Shown here one piece after another: positions 20,465 through 31,317 of a stretch of DNA of 64,000 nt (position 1 is the stretch's first letter; every line of letters starts with the position of its first letter). The position numbers and the translations under genes were made by a program. The stretch is from Ischnura elegans (Eukaryota; Arthropoda; Insecta; Odonata; Coenagrionidae): contig NC_060258.1 of the NCBI RefSeq assembly GCF_921293095.1, forward strand, positions 5,332,001 through 5,396,000, written 5' to 3'. The notes below the pieces were generated by a model, which made no database searches, had not been told where the DNA came from, and worked only from the letters and a program-made list of their open reading frames with translations.

Positions 20465-23410
20465 CTAGCGAGCGTTCCCATTAATCCTTTCAATTGAGAC
20501 AACGTTGCTATCCTTAATAGTACGAGGGAAGAATGACATTTTAAATCTCTCTGTTTTGAAGTCTATTTCTTTTATTTTTTTCTCATGATCGCGTCTACTA
20601 TAGTACGATGGTAAACGAAGGATATGCTTCACGTCGTCTGAGAAAATATTATCTTCGAGTTTCCTAAGTAAGTTAAGCCTATACTTCGATCTACGCTCCT
20701 GTAAAGATTCCCATCCTAACTCATTTAACATACTTGAAACGCTGCACTTTTTGTCGTAACAACTCATCACAAATCTGGCCGCCCTGCGCTGTACTCGATT
20801 AATTTCACCTATCAGTCCTACCTCGTAAGGGTCCCACACGCTAGCAGCATATTCCAAGTGAGGCCTCACTAGAGTCAGGTAGCTCATTTCTTTCACCTTT
20901 TTTGGGCATTTACCGAGAATTCTTTTTACAAATCCAAGTTTACGGTTAGCTTTCCCGCATACTTCACGTATGTGCTTACCCCACGAAAGATCCCGGGTAA
21001 TGGTGACCCCCAAGTATTTAACGAATTCGGTATTTGGTAGTGGAATCCCGTTAGCGGTGTAGGTCTTTCTTGAAGATATATCCTTTTCCCAAAAATTCAT
21101 CACCATACTCTTTTCAAGATTTAATTCTAACTCCCAAGTACTGCACCAGTCATTTACGGCAACGAGGTCCTTTTGTAATGCTAATCTATCGCTAAGGTCG
21201 TAAATTTCACGGTATACCACTACATCATCTGCGAAGAGGCGGATTTTGCTCGTGACCACGGTGGTTATATCATTAATGTAAAGAAGGAACAAAAGAGGGC
21301 CGATAACACTTCCTTGGGGTACGCCTGAGGTAACTTGAATTGTATCCGAGCTAACTCCATCCAAAACAACTCTCTGTTCGCGATCCTTTAGGAAATCTTT
21401 GATCCAACCAATAACGTGTGTATCTATGCCGTATGCTTCCAACTTTTGAATCAGCTTTAAATGCGGAACCTTATCGAATGCTTTTCTGAAGTCTAAAAAT
21501 ATGGCGTCGACTTGAACATATCTGTCACCCGCGGATAAGATGTCGTGAACGAAGAGAGCAAGTTGAGTTTCACAAGACCTCCCTTTTCTAAACCCGTGCT
21601 GCTCTTTTGCTAACAGATTTTGGCTATCAAGATGAGCCATTATCGAACTGAAAATAATATGTTCCAATATTTTGCAAGAAATGGAAGTAAGTGAAATTGG
21701 ACGGTAGTTACTAGGCTTTTCCCTATCCCCACCTTTAAATATAGGCGTGACGTTCGCTGTTTTCCAATCTTTAGGGACTGTGTGTTCTGCTAGAGATTTT
21801 TCGAACACTATCTTCAAGTAAGGCGCTATCTCTGACGCTGATTCCTTATACACTCGAGCTGGAATGAGATCAGTGCCTGTCGATTTCTTTGGATCAATAG
21901 AGCTGAGTTGTTTTTCTAAACCACTGTTTGAAATACAGATAGACGGCATCTGCTCTTGGTAGAGTCGAGGTAGAGGTGTTGATATATTGGTCGTGAAATT
22001 AGAGAAGATACTATGGAAAAAGTTATTTAAGAGATTAGCTTTATCTCGATTGTTCGTCACTCTTTCGCCACGTTCATTAATGAGTGAAGAGACTGTAGCG
22101 CAATTTCCCTGTACCTCCCTCACATATGACCAGAAAGCCTTAGAGTTGTCATCTAAATATTCGCCCAATATTTTTGTTTTGAATTCACTCAACGCCTCCC
22201 TAAGCGTTTTTTTCGTCTCTTTTTTCAATTTTTTATAATCTTCACGCATTTCTTGTATTTTCTCACAGGTAAGTCCCGCATGTATCTTTTTTATTTTAGC
22301 GTGAATTGCTCTCTGTCGCTTAAGAGCTTTACGGACTTTAGCATTGTACCATCTCGGTTCAGTATTAAAACGTTTTAACTTACTGGGAATCGTTTTATCC
22401 ACGGCTTTCTGCATAATACTAATGAAATTCTTCCATGCTTCGTTTACCCCAAGATTGAGAGTGGCGTCTTTGAAAACAGTGAATGAGTTCGTCAAGTACT
22501 GCTTTAACCCTTCAAAATTCGCTTTATGGTATAAATAGACCCTTCTTCTTGACACAGGTTTTCTATCGGAGAGGATACGAAACTTTCCATGCACTGCCTT
22601 GTGGTCACTTATACCAGCCACAGCCTCAGTTCTGATAACGCACTCTGGAATATTCGTTGCTAAGAGGTCTAGTATGTTGTTACCCCTGGTTGGTGTATCT
22701 ACTAGCTGAGTCAAGGAATTGGAATAGAATGAGTAAAGCAAAGTTTCGCACAGGTCCTTGTCTTTCCCTCCATTTTTAAAACAGTATTTTTCCCAATCGA
22801 TTGATGGAACATTAAAATCGCCGCCAATTATGACACTACTACGATTTTTCTGAGAAGTAAAACGTCTTATCTGGTTATCTAACTCTAAAACTGAATCTAT
22901 GCTTGAATCTGGTGGTCTATAATATGCGCATATAAAGTATCTCTTAGCTGAGCATTCGATTGAGCACCAAACACTTTCCAATTCACTATCTCCAAAATTC
23001 TCGGCTCTGCTTTTGATCTCATCCTTGACGGCAATGAATACTCCTCCTCCTGTTCTCGTTTTACGGTCCTTTCTGTATATGTAATATGATTTCGGGAAGA
23101 TCTCTCGGTCGTGTATTTCATCCGATAGCCAACTTTCAGTTCCTATGATTACATCAGCTTCTGTATTTAGAATTAAATGGTGGAAATCAGCAACTTTTTT
23201 CTTAATACTACGGCAATTTACAACTACGATCGATAAAGCTTCTTTTATACACGGTTTCGTGGACTTTCCTGATAATCTAAGTTTCTCATTGCATGCTATA
23301 TTTAATTTTTGTGATGCTCTATCATTATTTTCACTAGGGCTATTTTGACGTTTTGAACGCTTTATTGCTGTTTGGACGGAACCTTTTACCCCACGATTTA
23401 CCATACCCAT
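20465..23410 (-). CDS. CR1-like LINE ORF2: AP endonuclease plus reverse transcriptase
   Basis: An intact 981-residue protein from the first ATG (23410). The frame is open a few codons further up, to a TAG at 23453-23455, with a GTG at 23437. The N-terminal endonuclease of the exonuclease-endonuclease-phosphatase fold shows VVVNCRSIKKK (about residue 65), the catalytic TESWL, YYRPPDS, IIGGDFNVPSIDWE (about 200) and the SDH motif (about 270); it nicks the target. The reverse transcriptase follows with [45 protein letters not shown] and FADD (about residue 727), then a thumb and the C-terminal LVRPHLEYAASVWDPYE. All catalytic residues I can check are present. ORF1 ends 26 bases upstream in another frame. 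It is about 60% like family A in shared parts by eye, so it is a sister family. The protein looks functional, but this copy lacks the element's 5' end. Confidence 0.93.
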   Translation of the reverse strand: MGMVNRGVKGSVQTAIKRSKRQNSPSENNDRASQKLNIACNEKLRLSGKSTKPCIKEALSIVVVNCRSIKKKVADFHHLILNTEADVIIGTESWLSDEIHDREIFPKSYYIYRKDRKTRTGGGVFIAVKDEIKSRAENFGDSELESVWCSIECSAKRYFICAYYRPPDSSIDSVLELDNQIRRFTSQKNRSSVIIGGDFNVPSIDWEKYCFKNGGKDKDLCETLLYSFYSNSLTQLVDTPTRGNNILDLLATNIPECVIRTEAVAGISDHKAVHGKFRILSDRKPVSRRRVYLYHKANFEGLKQYLTNSFTVFKDATLNLGVNEAWKNFISIMQKAVDKTIPSKLKRFNTEPRWYNAKVRKALKRQRAIHAKIKKIHAGLTCEKIQEMREDYKKLKKETKKTLREALSEFKTKILGEYLDDNSKAFWSYVREVQGNCATVSSLINERGERVTNNRDKANLLNNFFHSIFSNFTTNISTPLPRLYQEQMPSICISNSGLEKQLSSIDPKKSTGTDLIPARVYKESASEIAPYLKIVFEKSLAEHTVPKDWKTANVTPIFKGGDREKPSNYRPISLTSISCKILEHIIFSSIMAHLDSQNLLAKEQHGFRKGRSCETQLALFVHDILSAGDRYVQVDAIFLDFRKAFDKVPHLKLIQKLEAYGIDTHVIGWIKDFLKDREQRVVLDGVSSDTIQVTSGVPQGSVIGPLLFLLYINDITTVVTSKIRLFADDVVVYREIYDLSDRLALQKDLVAVNDWCSTWELELNLEKSMVMNFWEKDISSRKTYTANGIPLPNTEFVKYLGVTITRDLSWGKHIREVCGKANRKLGFVKRILGKCPKKVKEMSYLTLVRPHLEYAASVWDPYEVGLIGEINRVQRRAARFVMSCYDKKCSVSSMLNELGWESLQERRSKYRLNLLRKLEDNIFSDDVKHILRLPSYYSRRDHEKKIKEIDFKTERFKMSFFPRTIKDSNVVSIERINGNAR

Positions 23411-23436
23411 ATCTACCCTACACTCTGCCCTACTCA

Positions 23437-23700
23437 CTAACTTAAAAAAGGCCTACAATGCTCGAAGATTCTACTCGCTACACACCTCGCTGACTCGGCC
23501 GTGTAATGAACTCCCGAACGATCCAGAGTGTTCCGACACGATCGGATTACCGGCCGCAGATCAACGAAGGAGGCTCCGATATCCTTGCAGAACTGACGCA
23601 GCCTCTGATTTATGCCTTCCACTCGGCTCCAAATCAGGGGTCCACGATCGATCCTCGGGACAAGACTACAGATCGAAAGCTCCATGCCGACCCCAATGGT
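23437..23700 (-). CDS. LINE ORF1 C-terminus, SGNH/esterase-like
   Basis: An open frame of 87 residues, 5'-truncated by the element break, ending at TAG just before ORF2. The words ICSLVPRIDRG, GINQRLRQFCKDIGASFVD and LDRSGVHYT have the order seen in the last blocks of SGNH (GDSL) hydrolases that form part of ORF1 in CR1-type elements. In those the block near the end usually carries an Asp two residues before Gly-x-His pairs; here the equivalent position looks like Ser, so activity is doubtful. The first ATG is at 23685, but the frame is open to the truncation point. An ORF1 esterase supports CR1-group membership. Confidence 0.7.
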   Translation of the reverse strand, partial: TIGVGMELSICSLVPRIDRGPLIWSRVEGINQRLRQFCKDIGASFVDLRPVIRSCRNTLDRSGVHYTAESARCVASRIFEHCRPFLS

Positions 23701-23702
23701 CC

Positions 23703-23925
23703 CACTATATGCTCTTAGAAATAATATGTACTATATGCTCTTAGAAATAATAATTGAATTAAGAAACATACATTAATTTTTACATAGGCTAGCAGGTTAA
23801 ACTACGACTCATGCGATCTATTTACGAGTTCTATTGCTGCCGCTATAATCTCTTATTGATGGTGGAAAAAATGACATTCGGAATCTGTCTGTTCTACAAT
23901 CTATCTCTCTTATTTCATTTAAATT
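23703..23925 (-). mobile_element. LINE family A UTR fragment with a 26-bp tandem repeat
   Basis: Minus-strand 3' UTR and final ORF2 codons. The word ACTATATGCTCTTAGAAATA occurs twice 26 bases apart at its start, right beside the family B 5' break. Confidence 0.7.
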
Positions 23926-24027
23926 CAGTTTTCACTAAATTCAGGACATAGATTGACTTCGTGAGAAATTGAGACTGGGAAGGAAGTACCTGCTTCGAAA
24001 TGTTTTAGTACTCCTTTTCTTGGTATG

Positions 24028-24197
24028 ATGCCGTGAAACTCACCATTTTGAACCATTTATATGAAATTTTTTCTGGGGGTGAGGAGCACACCCCTCCCGC
24101 TTACCCTGGCGGGTGTTCCACAACCTGAGACAACCCAGTGTTTTGCGCCTGAAACCCCCCCCCCCCAGCGTTAAATCCGAGTTGCGGCCCTGGTGCA
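24028..24197 (+). mobile_element. hAT-type MITE M1, right half
   Basis: Matches the right half of the complete M1 copy (CTCACCATTTTGAACC, CTTACCCTGGCGGGTG, final GGCCCTG) with a longer poly-C run. Confidence 0.6.
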
Positions 24198-24212
24198 GGG
24201 TAATACATATAA

Positions 24213-24472
24213 CTACATCTACATAATATCCGGCGAGCCACCTATAGGGTGTTTAGCAGGGGGTGACCAATCACCAACATGCAGCATGCAAGAGGACCGC
24301 CACATGCACACCACACGGTCATAGATATATTACTCACACTAGAAAAATATACATGCTTATTCATAAAAAATTGCTAATGGTTAGTTATTCCTAGAGCAAA
24401 TATATGCAAGGTTAGAACTAAGAAAAAACATGCAATGGGTGATCCTAGCGAGCGTTGCCATCAATCCTTAAT
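24213..24472 (-). mobile_element. LINE family B 3' UTR fragment
   Basis: Minus-strand tail and UTR equal to 20230-20490, including ACATGCTTATTCATAAAA and the final codons around the stop. 5'-truncated. Confidence 0.8.
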
Positions 24473-24477
24473 TAAGA

Positions 24478-24985
24478 AACCGGAAGAAGGTAATTATTAA
24501 TGCATACATTTATGTGGTAGAAATCCGTGGTTACTGAAGACGTACCACAGATTGGACCAACACGGCCAATATTTGTAACCCACTATTAGTCGAATATTTC
24601 GGACTCAAAAAAGTGGACAGACTTCTCCCGTTTCTTAACCCCCTCACGGCTGTTCATCTCCGAAACCCCTCTCCTCACGTGCGGCGAAAATGTGAAAATG
24701 CGTTTCGTGGGCCCGTGGAGCAGGTACTTCAATAATAATGGGCGTGGTACACCCTCCTAAGGGTCGCTAATCCTCGACGAGCTAGCACACGGAGGACCGT
24801 CTCATCGACCCTACCAGCGGGGGTCGAAAAGTGACCGCTCTGACTGCAATTTGAAAATCAATCAATCAATCCGATCATCAAAAAATGATAATTTTCATCG
24901 CACTCCTGCCAATCAAGAAATCAAGTACGTCTTTGAACCGTGTTTCTGGGATGAAAAATAACGATATTGTTAACTTTGCTAAATA
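24478..24985 (+). repeat. Repeat E, copy 2
   Basis: Collinear with 11285-11815 apart from small indels. It starts the second copy of the large segmental duplication. Confidence 0.7.
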
Positions 24986-25167
24986 AAAGCGGCAGCAGAC
25001 CACCGAAAAATGGCAAATCCGCCTATGTGGATAATGTATTAATCATACCAGAGAGGATTATACTGGAGTCCGCGAGAATCTGTCAACCTACTGCATTTCA
25101 AAAAAACTGTTTCCGGTTTGGCCCCCCCCAATATTTTTTTGTAAATCGGCATCCCTGATCGTCAACA

Positions 25168-27460
25168 CAACTTTAAACAACATACTAGTAATAATATTGT
25201 CATGAAGACGCATCACTTGCTTGTTTAAAACACTTACTTTCATCATTCACTTGAGGCACAATCTCTTGACAACGCGTTGTTTACACTCGGATAAAAAATA
25301 TTTATAGTGTTACCAGCCATTCCGTTTGTAATGCGCTGGGATCAATATCATATTCTGAATAGTTCGTAGTAAAATATTCCACTATATGCATGTGTCATGC
25401 CCTTTAATAACATTTTACTAATATCTATGAACTTATTAATCGTCGAAAACAAATGATTCCAATTTAAAGCATTCGACCAACCTAGAAAAACCGTGGTTAC
25501 TGAAGAAGTAAGACAGAAATTAGACCAACACGGCCAATATATATTACCATTCCAACGTTTTGGACACACCAGCTCGTTTAAAAACACTAATCTGCCTAAT
25601 ATGCGTTCTAAAGAATATTGCATTATGAAATGTACAAACGAAGCATATATCCATATTACCCGTCATCATGAAAATATAGTTTTATCTTTCATTTGAATGT
25701 CTTATGTGGTGCCAACCTTCCAGAAAGTTTTCACGTTACATCAATAGTATATATTAAGACGGAATTTTAACCATAAGATTTTCCGAACATTACTTGAATT
25801 ACACAAGGTAGTAATAAGATATTCTTTAACAAACATCTACATCTACATAATACCCCGCAAGCCGCCTAAAAGGCGTGTGGCAAGGGGTGGTAGGACACCA
25901 GCCTTTTTTTTAGGACACCAAAAATTGATGGCACGACCCTCATGGAATTTGTTAAGCTATTATTGCTGTACGTCAGTGGCAAATCGAGATGTAAAAGAAA
26001 TTTGTATTATTGGAGGATAACGATCATAAGCTTACGAGCTGTGCTGTTGAATTTGGCAACGCCGTATTAGCGGAGAAGGTAGTCCTATCCGTTCTACGGT
26101 ACGAATTCACAGCAAAACAGTATGCACACAATCCACATGTGAGATCGCGAATCGGTTCCGCTGCCAATACACACACAAGCTACAACCTATTTCAACAATA
26201 TAGGTAAATCCATACACATAATACTAGCATATGCCATAAAAATGTAGTGGGAACTAGGCAAATACTCTAATCAAAAACTGGAAGTCACTGTCATATTCTT
26301 ATATTCATCACGTTCAACTTACAATAACAGAGCTCTTGTAACGTCTTGTATAATAACACTTATTTTCTTATTGAGTCGAGGAACTAGTACTTCGAAATAC
26401 GTTGTTGACATCCGAATAACATAAATTGGAAGAGTTTTAAAACTCTTAGCCGAAGAGTGTGTGACACAAAAGATTCAATATTATATTTTGAAATAAAATA
26501 AGGCAAGAGATTGTGCTTGTTGGTCGGAAACATAGTTTTTAATCGTTAATTTCATTCGCAAACCTCCTTTCCAAGGACAAGCGTAAATACATTTTTACAT
26601 TCTCAATAGTCACCAGACCTCCCTTTATCAAATCAGTCTAGTAGCTTGGAAGCTCCACTTAAATGTCGTAAGTTTCAAGATCGAGATCGGATGAGGCATT
26701 TTTTTCCTTAAAAAGTGCTGATTTTATCGCGTGTGTTTTAACGTTTCTCATAGTCCTGCGAATTAAAAATAAATATTTCGCACAGAGTGCAATCTGTTTT
26801 GCACGAATGTTGCCTCGGAAGCACTGTGTTGTAAAAATTTAAATTCCATGTTGACTAGACCGCTTATACCGCTGAGGTGTTCATTCACCCGTGCGAAATA
26901 CGTTGCTGCCAGCCAAACTGCGCAGTTTGGGACTCAAGGCTTGGCCTTCACGCAGGAGCGACGGATTTCACATGGGGGTGAATTTCGGGGAAATGCGCAT
27001 GGCTATTTGGAGGGGGAACTACGCATTTTGGTAGTAGTCACAATTATTTCCTATTAGAGTAGGGAATTTCGGTTCATTTGATGGAATCGGTTCATGGTAG
27101 TTGATTCGTGCCAATGAATCGGTTCTTTAAATCGTTCATAATTAACCGAATTAATCGTGGAATATCGAATCCATGTGAATATTCAATCAATCTGAATCTG
27201 TGTGAATCTTGAATAAATAATGCATGCGTAATAAGAAGCGGATCCAGGATTTGGGGGGGGGGGGGGTAACACCTTCTGTGGTAATTTTCAATTTATTTTG
27301 ATATGAATGTTATTAAAATGAAATGAAATGAAATGACTGAGTCTCAGTTATACACAAATTAAAAGGAAAGTATTGTTAATAGTGCTAAATCTTGTCTATT
27401 TTTTAAGCGTCTAGGATGGGGGGTGGAGGAGAGCGGTGGCAAATCCGCCTATCTACGTAA
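25168..27460 (+). repeat. Segmental duplication blocks X and Y, copy 2
   Basis: Collinear with 13062-15700. Differences: about 300 bases missing from X, a 510-base insertion at 25834-26343, and no LINE A insertion near 27090. It ends with a poly-G run and the MITE-like right end GGCAAATCCGCCTAT. Confidence 0.7.
25834..26343 (-). mobile_element. 3' end of a third LINE family (C), inserted in block X
   Basis: The plus strand begins CATCTACATCTACATAATAC and then GCAAGCCGCCTAAAAGGCG, a diverged version of the family A/B terminal hairpin. Copy 1 of the block lacks these 510 bases, so this is a discrete insertion. No RT motif is visible, so it is either a UTR-only truncation or a SINE-like passenger using the same 3' end. 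Confidence 0.6.
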
Positions 27461-27470
27461 TACCGGTAAT

Positions 27471-27738
27471 ACCTAATGACTGGAAAATCGCTAATGTAAC
27501 GCCAACATTTATTCAACGATCAATAAGAGATTATAACGGCAGCGATAGAACTCATAAATAGATTGCATGACATGTAGTGTAGAATAATAACCTCTGTAAA
27601 CCTTAATGCATGTTTCTTAATTTTATTATTATTTCTTTATTTTATTACCGTGTGGTGTGCTTGTTGGATTCTAATTGCTGGTGATTGATCACCCCCTGCC
27701 AAACACCCTAGAGGTAGCTCGCAGGGTATTATATAAAT
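27471..27738 (+). mobile_element. LINE family A fragment with internal deletion
   Basis: It opens with codons for PNDWKIANVTPTF, jumps directly to the ORF2 end (RSIRDYNGSD) and runs to the tail at 27738, so about 1 kb of the RT is deleted. The tail abuts another copy in the opposite orientation. Confidence 0.75.
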
Positions 27739-27740
27739 GT

Positions 27741-28385
27741 ACATCTACATCTACATAATACCCTGCGAGCCACCTCTAGGGTGTTTGGCAGGGGGTGATC
27801 AATCACCAGCATGCAGCATGCATTTGGACTACCACATGCACACCACACCGTCCAAAAAACGTCATTTATAATAAAAAACTATACTACTATATGCTGTTAG
27901 AAATAGAATATAGAATAGAAATTCAGAACATGCATTAAGTTTTACATAGGTTAGTAGGCTACACTACAAGTCATGCAATCTATTTACGAGTTCTATTGCT
28001 GCCGTTATAATCTCTTATTGATCGTGGAAAAAATGACATTCGGAATCTGTCTGTTCTGCAATCTATCTCTCTTATTTTATTTATATGATCTGATCTTCCG
28101 TAGTACGTTGGCGTCCGCAAGATATGGTTAACTTCGTCAGAAAAGACACTGCTCTTGAATTTATCTAAAAGGTTTAATCTATTTTTCAATCTACGGTCCG
28201 ACAGAGATTCCCATCCGAGTTTATCTAAGAGGTCAGTTACACTAACAAGACTATCGTAACGACCTTTCACATACCTGGCAGCTCTTCTTTGCACGCGTTC
28301 TAACTCTGTTATTAAGCCTTTTTCATGAGGGTCCCAAACACTGGCAGCGTATTCCAAATGTGGTCTAACGAGGGACAAGTAGCTA
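27741..28385 (-). mobile_element. LINE family A 3' fragment
   Basis: Tail, full 3' UTR and the last 130 codons of ORF2 (LVRPHLEYAASVWDPHE to RTRK), open without stops (27980-28378). 5'-truncated where repeat H begins. Confidence 0.85.
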
Positions 28386-28740
28386 ATTTTAGTCCCAGTT
28401 TAGATGAATGGCATTGGTGAATTTTAACCGCATTTGAAAAAGGCCAGATTCGCGCTGATGTTATGCCACTACATGTGACGCCACAGGGACCTAGTTTCTA
28501 TACGAGTAGATAGGAGTTTTACATCGACTGAGATTACCAATGCATGCATTAGGCACAGAGCTCAGGGAAACATGTCTTAATAATCACCTATAAAACTGGC
28601 TAAGGTCGGAAAGTTTTCTTCGTTTGATAAGGCATTAATAAACCTTATTTAAGCCAAGAGCCACCTGCTAACAGGGTACTCCGCTGCATGCTAGCATCCT
28701 CCATCTAAGCGGCGTACGCATCCTCGCCCCATCCAAGTAT
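28386..28740 (-). repeat. Dispersed repeat H, copy 1
   Basis: Reverse complement of about 55560-55890. Shared words include AAACATGTCTTAATAATCACC and ACTGGCTAAGGTCGGAAAG. About 340 bases, non-coding. Confidence 0.7.
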
Positions 28741-28744
28741 TTTT

Positions 28745-29640
28745 AAAAAAATTCATACAAAAACCAACTGCACGGATTCCAACGCTTATATATCAGGGAA
28801 ACCGTTCATGGCACGTTGAGGGGCACAGGGCCGTTATGAAGAACGAAGGCCGGAAATGGAATGCGTATTCCGTAAATTTAATGTATTTCCAAAGTATCTT
28901 CAGAATTCAATCCGAATACTCCAATTGAAAGTACTGAAAAAAGTCGTTGCATGGGGTCTGCCACGTCATGCTTTCTTTACGGGAAATACGTGTTTGGAAA
29001 TTAGGGGCTTCGAAAAATGCTATTTTTAGGTTGTATGGCTTGGCAATGATTAAAAAATACTACCGTCAAACATTTATAATTTCTTTTGCCTTGTGACTGA
29101 ATCCTTAATAAGGCTCAAAACCGATCATATGTACTTTTGAAAATTCATCCAAAAACCCACGGCATGGATTCCATTGTTTTTCTCATGGGAAAACGGGCAT
29201 GGAACGTTGAGGGGCATATGAGGGGCCCTATGAAGAACGTTGAGCTTTTCACGAACGAAGACCGCAAATAGATTGTGTATTCCATTACTTTAAGGTATTT
29301 GCAATGTATCTCCAGAATTGTATTGCTATACTTCATTTATAAATAGGGAAAAGAGTCGTTGCAAAGAGAGACTGCCACTCTATGCTCTCCCTATTGGCAA
29401 TATGGGTGGGCTGGCCTGGGATACGGAAAAATTTTAATAAATACCCAAATTGCGGGAATATATATTTTGTTTTAAAAAGACGGGACTGGAAACCGTGACC
29501 TTACATTTTCCAACTGAAAATCCGACCTCAGCGCAATGGGGCCGGAAAAAACAACCGTTCGTCAAAGTTAAGCAGGACTGACAAAAGAGACATCGAGTAT
29601 ATCAGCAAAAGATATCATAAATTCAGAATTACATCTACAT
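28745..29640. repeat. Inverted duplication arm G, right copy
   Basis: Inverted match to 9720-10930, shorter by internal gaps. The minus-strand frame at 29145-29336 is a shadow of this repeat. Confidence 0.7.
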
Positions 29641-29725
29641 CTACATAATACCCTGCGAGCCACCTCTAGGGTGTTTGGCAGGGGGTGATCAATCACCAGC
29701 ATGCAGCATGCATTTGGACTCCCAT
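29632..29725 (-). mobile_element. LINE family A tail fragment
   Basis: Only the terminal ~90 bases (tail, hairpin and GCATGCTGCATGC palindrome). It is followed by a small local array. Confidence 0.7.
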
Positions 29726-29805
29726 TAATTAAACTCCCAATTATCCTCCCATTATTAAACTCCCATTAATTAAACTCCCAAACCCCATTAATAACTCCCA
29801 ATTAA
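29722..29805. repeat. Local tandem array of a CCCATTAATTAAACT word
   Basis: Four or five imperfect repeats of about 17-20 bases based on CTCCCATTAATTAAA, grown from the last bases of the LINE tail fragment. Confidence 0.7.
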
Positions 29806-29872
29806 AGTATTCTCGTGAGCTGCCAGACCAACACTAAGGCCACCTTATTACCCACATTTGCTACTTCATGAT

Positions 29873-30260
29873 CATACTACGGAAGATCAGATCGTATAAA
29901 TAAAAGAAGAGAGGTAGACTGTAGAACAGAAAGACTCGGAATGCTTTTTTTCCACGATCAATAAGATATTTTAACGGAGGCGATAAAACTCATAAATAGA
30001 TTAGATGACTGATAGTGTAGACTACTAACCTATGTAGATATGTTAATATAATTCGGGGTACCTATTTAGAGACCGTTGAATCCGAGAACTATCTAGGAGT
30101 TAGACTCAATTCTGATCTATTGTGGAATAAATATATTCGGGAAATAAGCGGTCAAGCTAATTCGCTAAGCTAAAATGGGTTTTGTTAAAAGAATATTAGG
30201 GAAGTGCGACGACGAAGTGAAAGAAAGTAGCTACTCTTCCCTCGCTGGGCCATATTTGGA
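29873..30260 (+). pseudogene. LINE family A fragments in permuted order
   Basis: An ORF2 end plus UTR start (29873-30036) is followed by an earlier ORF2 part (30045-30260, GFVKRILGKCDDEV). The same permutation occurs inverted at 9250-9690, so this belongs to the arm G duplication. Confidence 0.7.
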
Positions 30261-30367
30261 ATACACAAAAGAGACATCGAGTATATCAGTAAAAGATATC
30301 ATAAATGCAGAATAAAAATATTCTTGCGAGCTTCTAGACAAACACTCCGACCACCCAATTGCCCACG

Positions 30368-31313
30368 GCAGCAATAGAACATTCCAGTCGACACGATTTT
30401 TCTTGATTTCAAAAAGGCATTTGATAAAGTACCCCTCGGGAATTTAATAATAAAACTGAAATCTTATGGTCTAGATGAAGATGTCATTTCCTGGATTAGA
30501 GAATTTTTGAGCGAACGCGTCCAAAGAGTAGTATTAGACGGTGCAGTCTCCAATGAGGTTAGAGTCACTTCTGGCGTTCCTCAGGGTAGTGTCATTGGCC
30601 CACTCCTATTCCTTCTTTATATAAAGGACATTGGCGAGTTGAATCCGTGAAATATCTAGGAGTTAGACTCAATAATGATCTATCGTGGAATTAACATATT
30701 CGAGAAATAACCGGTCAAGCTAATCGTAAAATGGGTTTTGTTAAAAGAATACTAGGAAATTGCGACCACAAAGTGAGAGAAATTAGCTAATTTTCCCTCG
30801 TTAGACCACATTTGGAATACGCTGCCAGTGTTTGGGACCCTCATGAAAAAGGCTTAATAACAGATTTAGAACGAGTGCAAAAAAGAGCTGCCAGGTATTT
30901 GAAAGGTCATTACGATAGTCTTTTTAGTGTAACCGACCTCTTAGATAAACTCGGATGGGAATATCTGTCGGACCGTAGATTGAAAAATAGACTAAACCTT
31001 TTAGATAAATTCCTGATTCCGAGTGTCATTTTTTCCACGATCAATAAGAGATTATAACGGCAGCAATAGAACTCGTAAATAGATTGCATGACTTGTAGTG
31101 TAGCCTACTAACCTATGTAAAACTTAATGCATGTTTCTGAATTTCTATTCTATATTCTATTTCTAACAGCATATATTAGTATAGTTTGTTATTATGCGGG
31201 ACGTTTTTTGGACGGTGTAGTGTGCATGTGGGAGTCCAAATGCATGCTGCATGCTGGTGATTGATCACCCCCTGCCAAACATCCTGGAGGTGGCTCGCAG
31301 GGTATTATGTAAA
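30368..31313 (+). pseudogene. LINE family A copy with two internal deletions
   Basis: RT motifs [11 protein letters not shown] and [18 protein letters not shown] are readable. The sequence then jumps near 30640 past the FADD region to [11 protein letters not shown], with a second jump near 31015. In-frame stops occur (TAA near 30787). Full 3' UTR and tail at the end. Confidence 0.85.
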
Positions 31314-31317
31314 TGTC

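Larger units (their letters stand above)
20223..23700 (-). mobile_element. LINE family B, nearly complete copy
   Basis: It has a CATCTACATCTACATCTACA tail on the plus strand, a 3' UTR of about 240 bases, a full ORF2 and the last 88 codons of ORF1. 5' truncation near 23700 removes the rest of ORF1 and the promoter. It sits next to foldback F2 on one side and a LINE A UTR fragment on the other. Confidence 0.9.

Noticed and set aside
29722..29805. CRISPR-like array
   Set aside because: Repeats are imperfect, unequal and have no spacers; simple local slippage.
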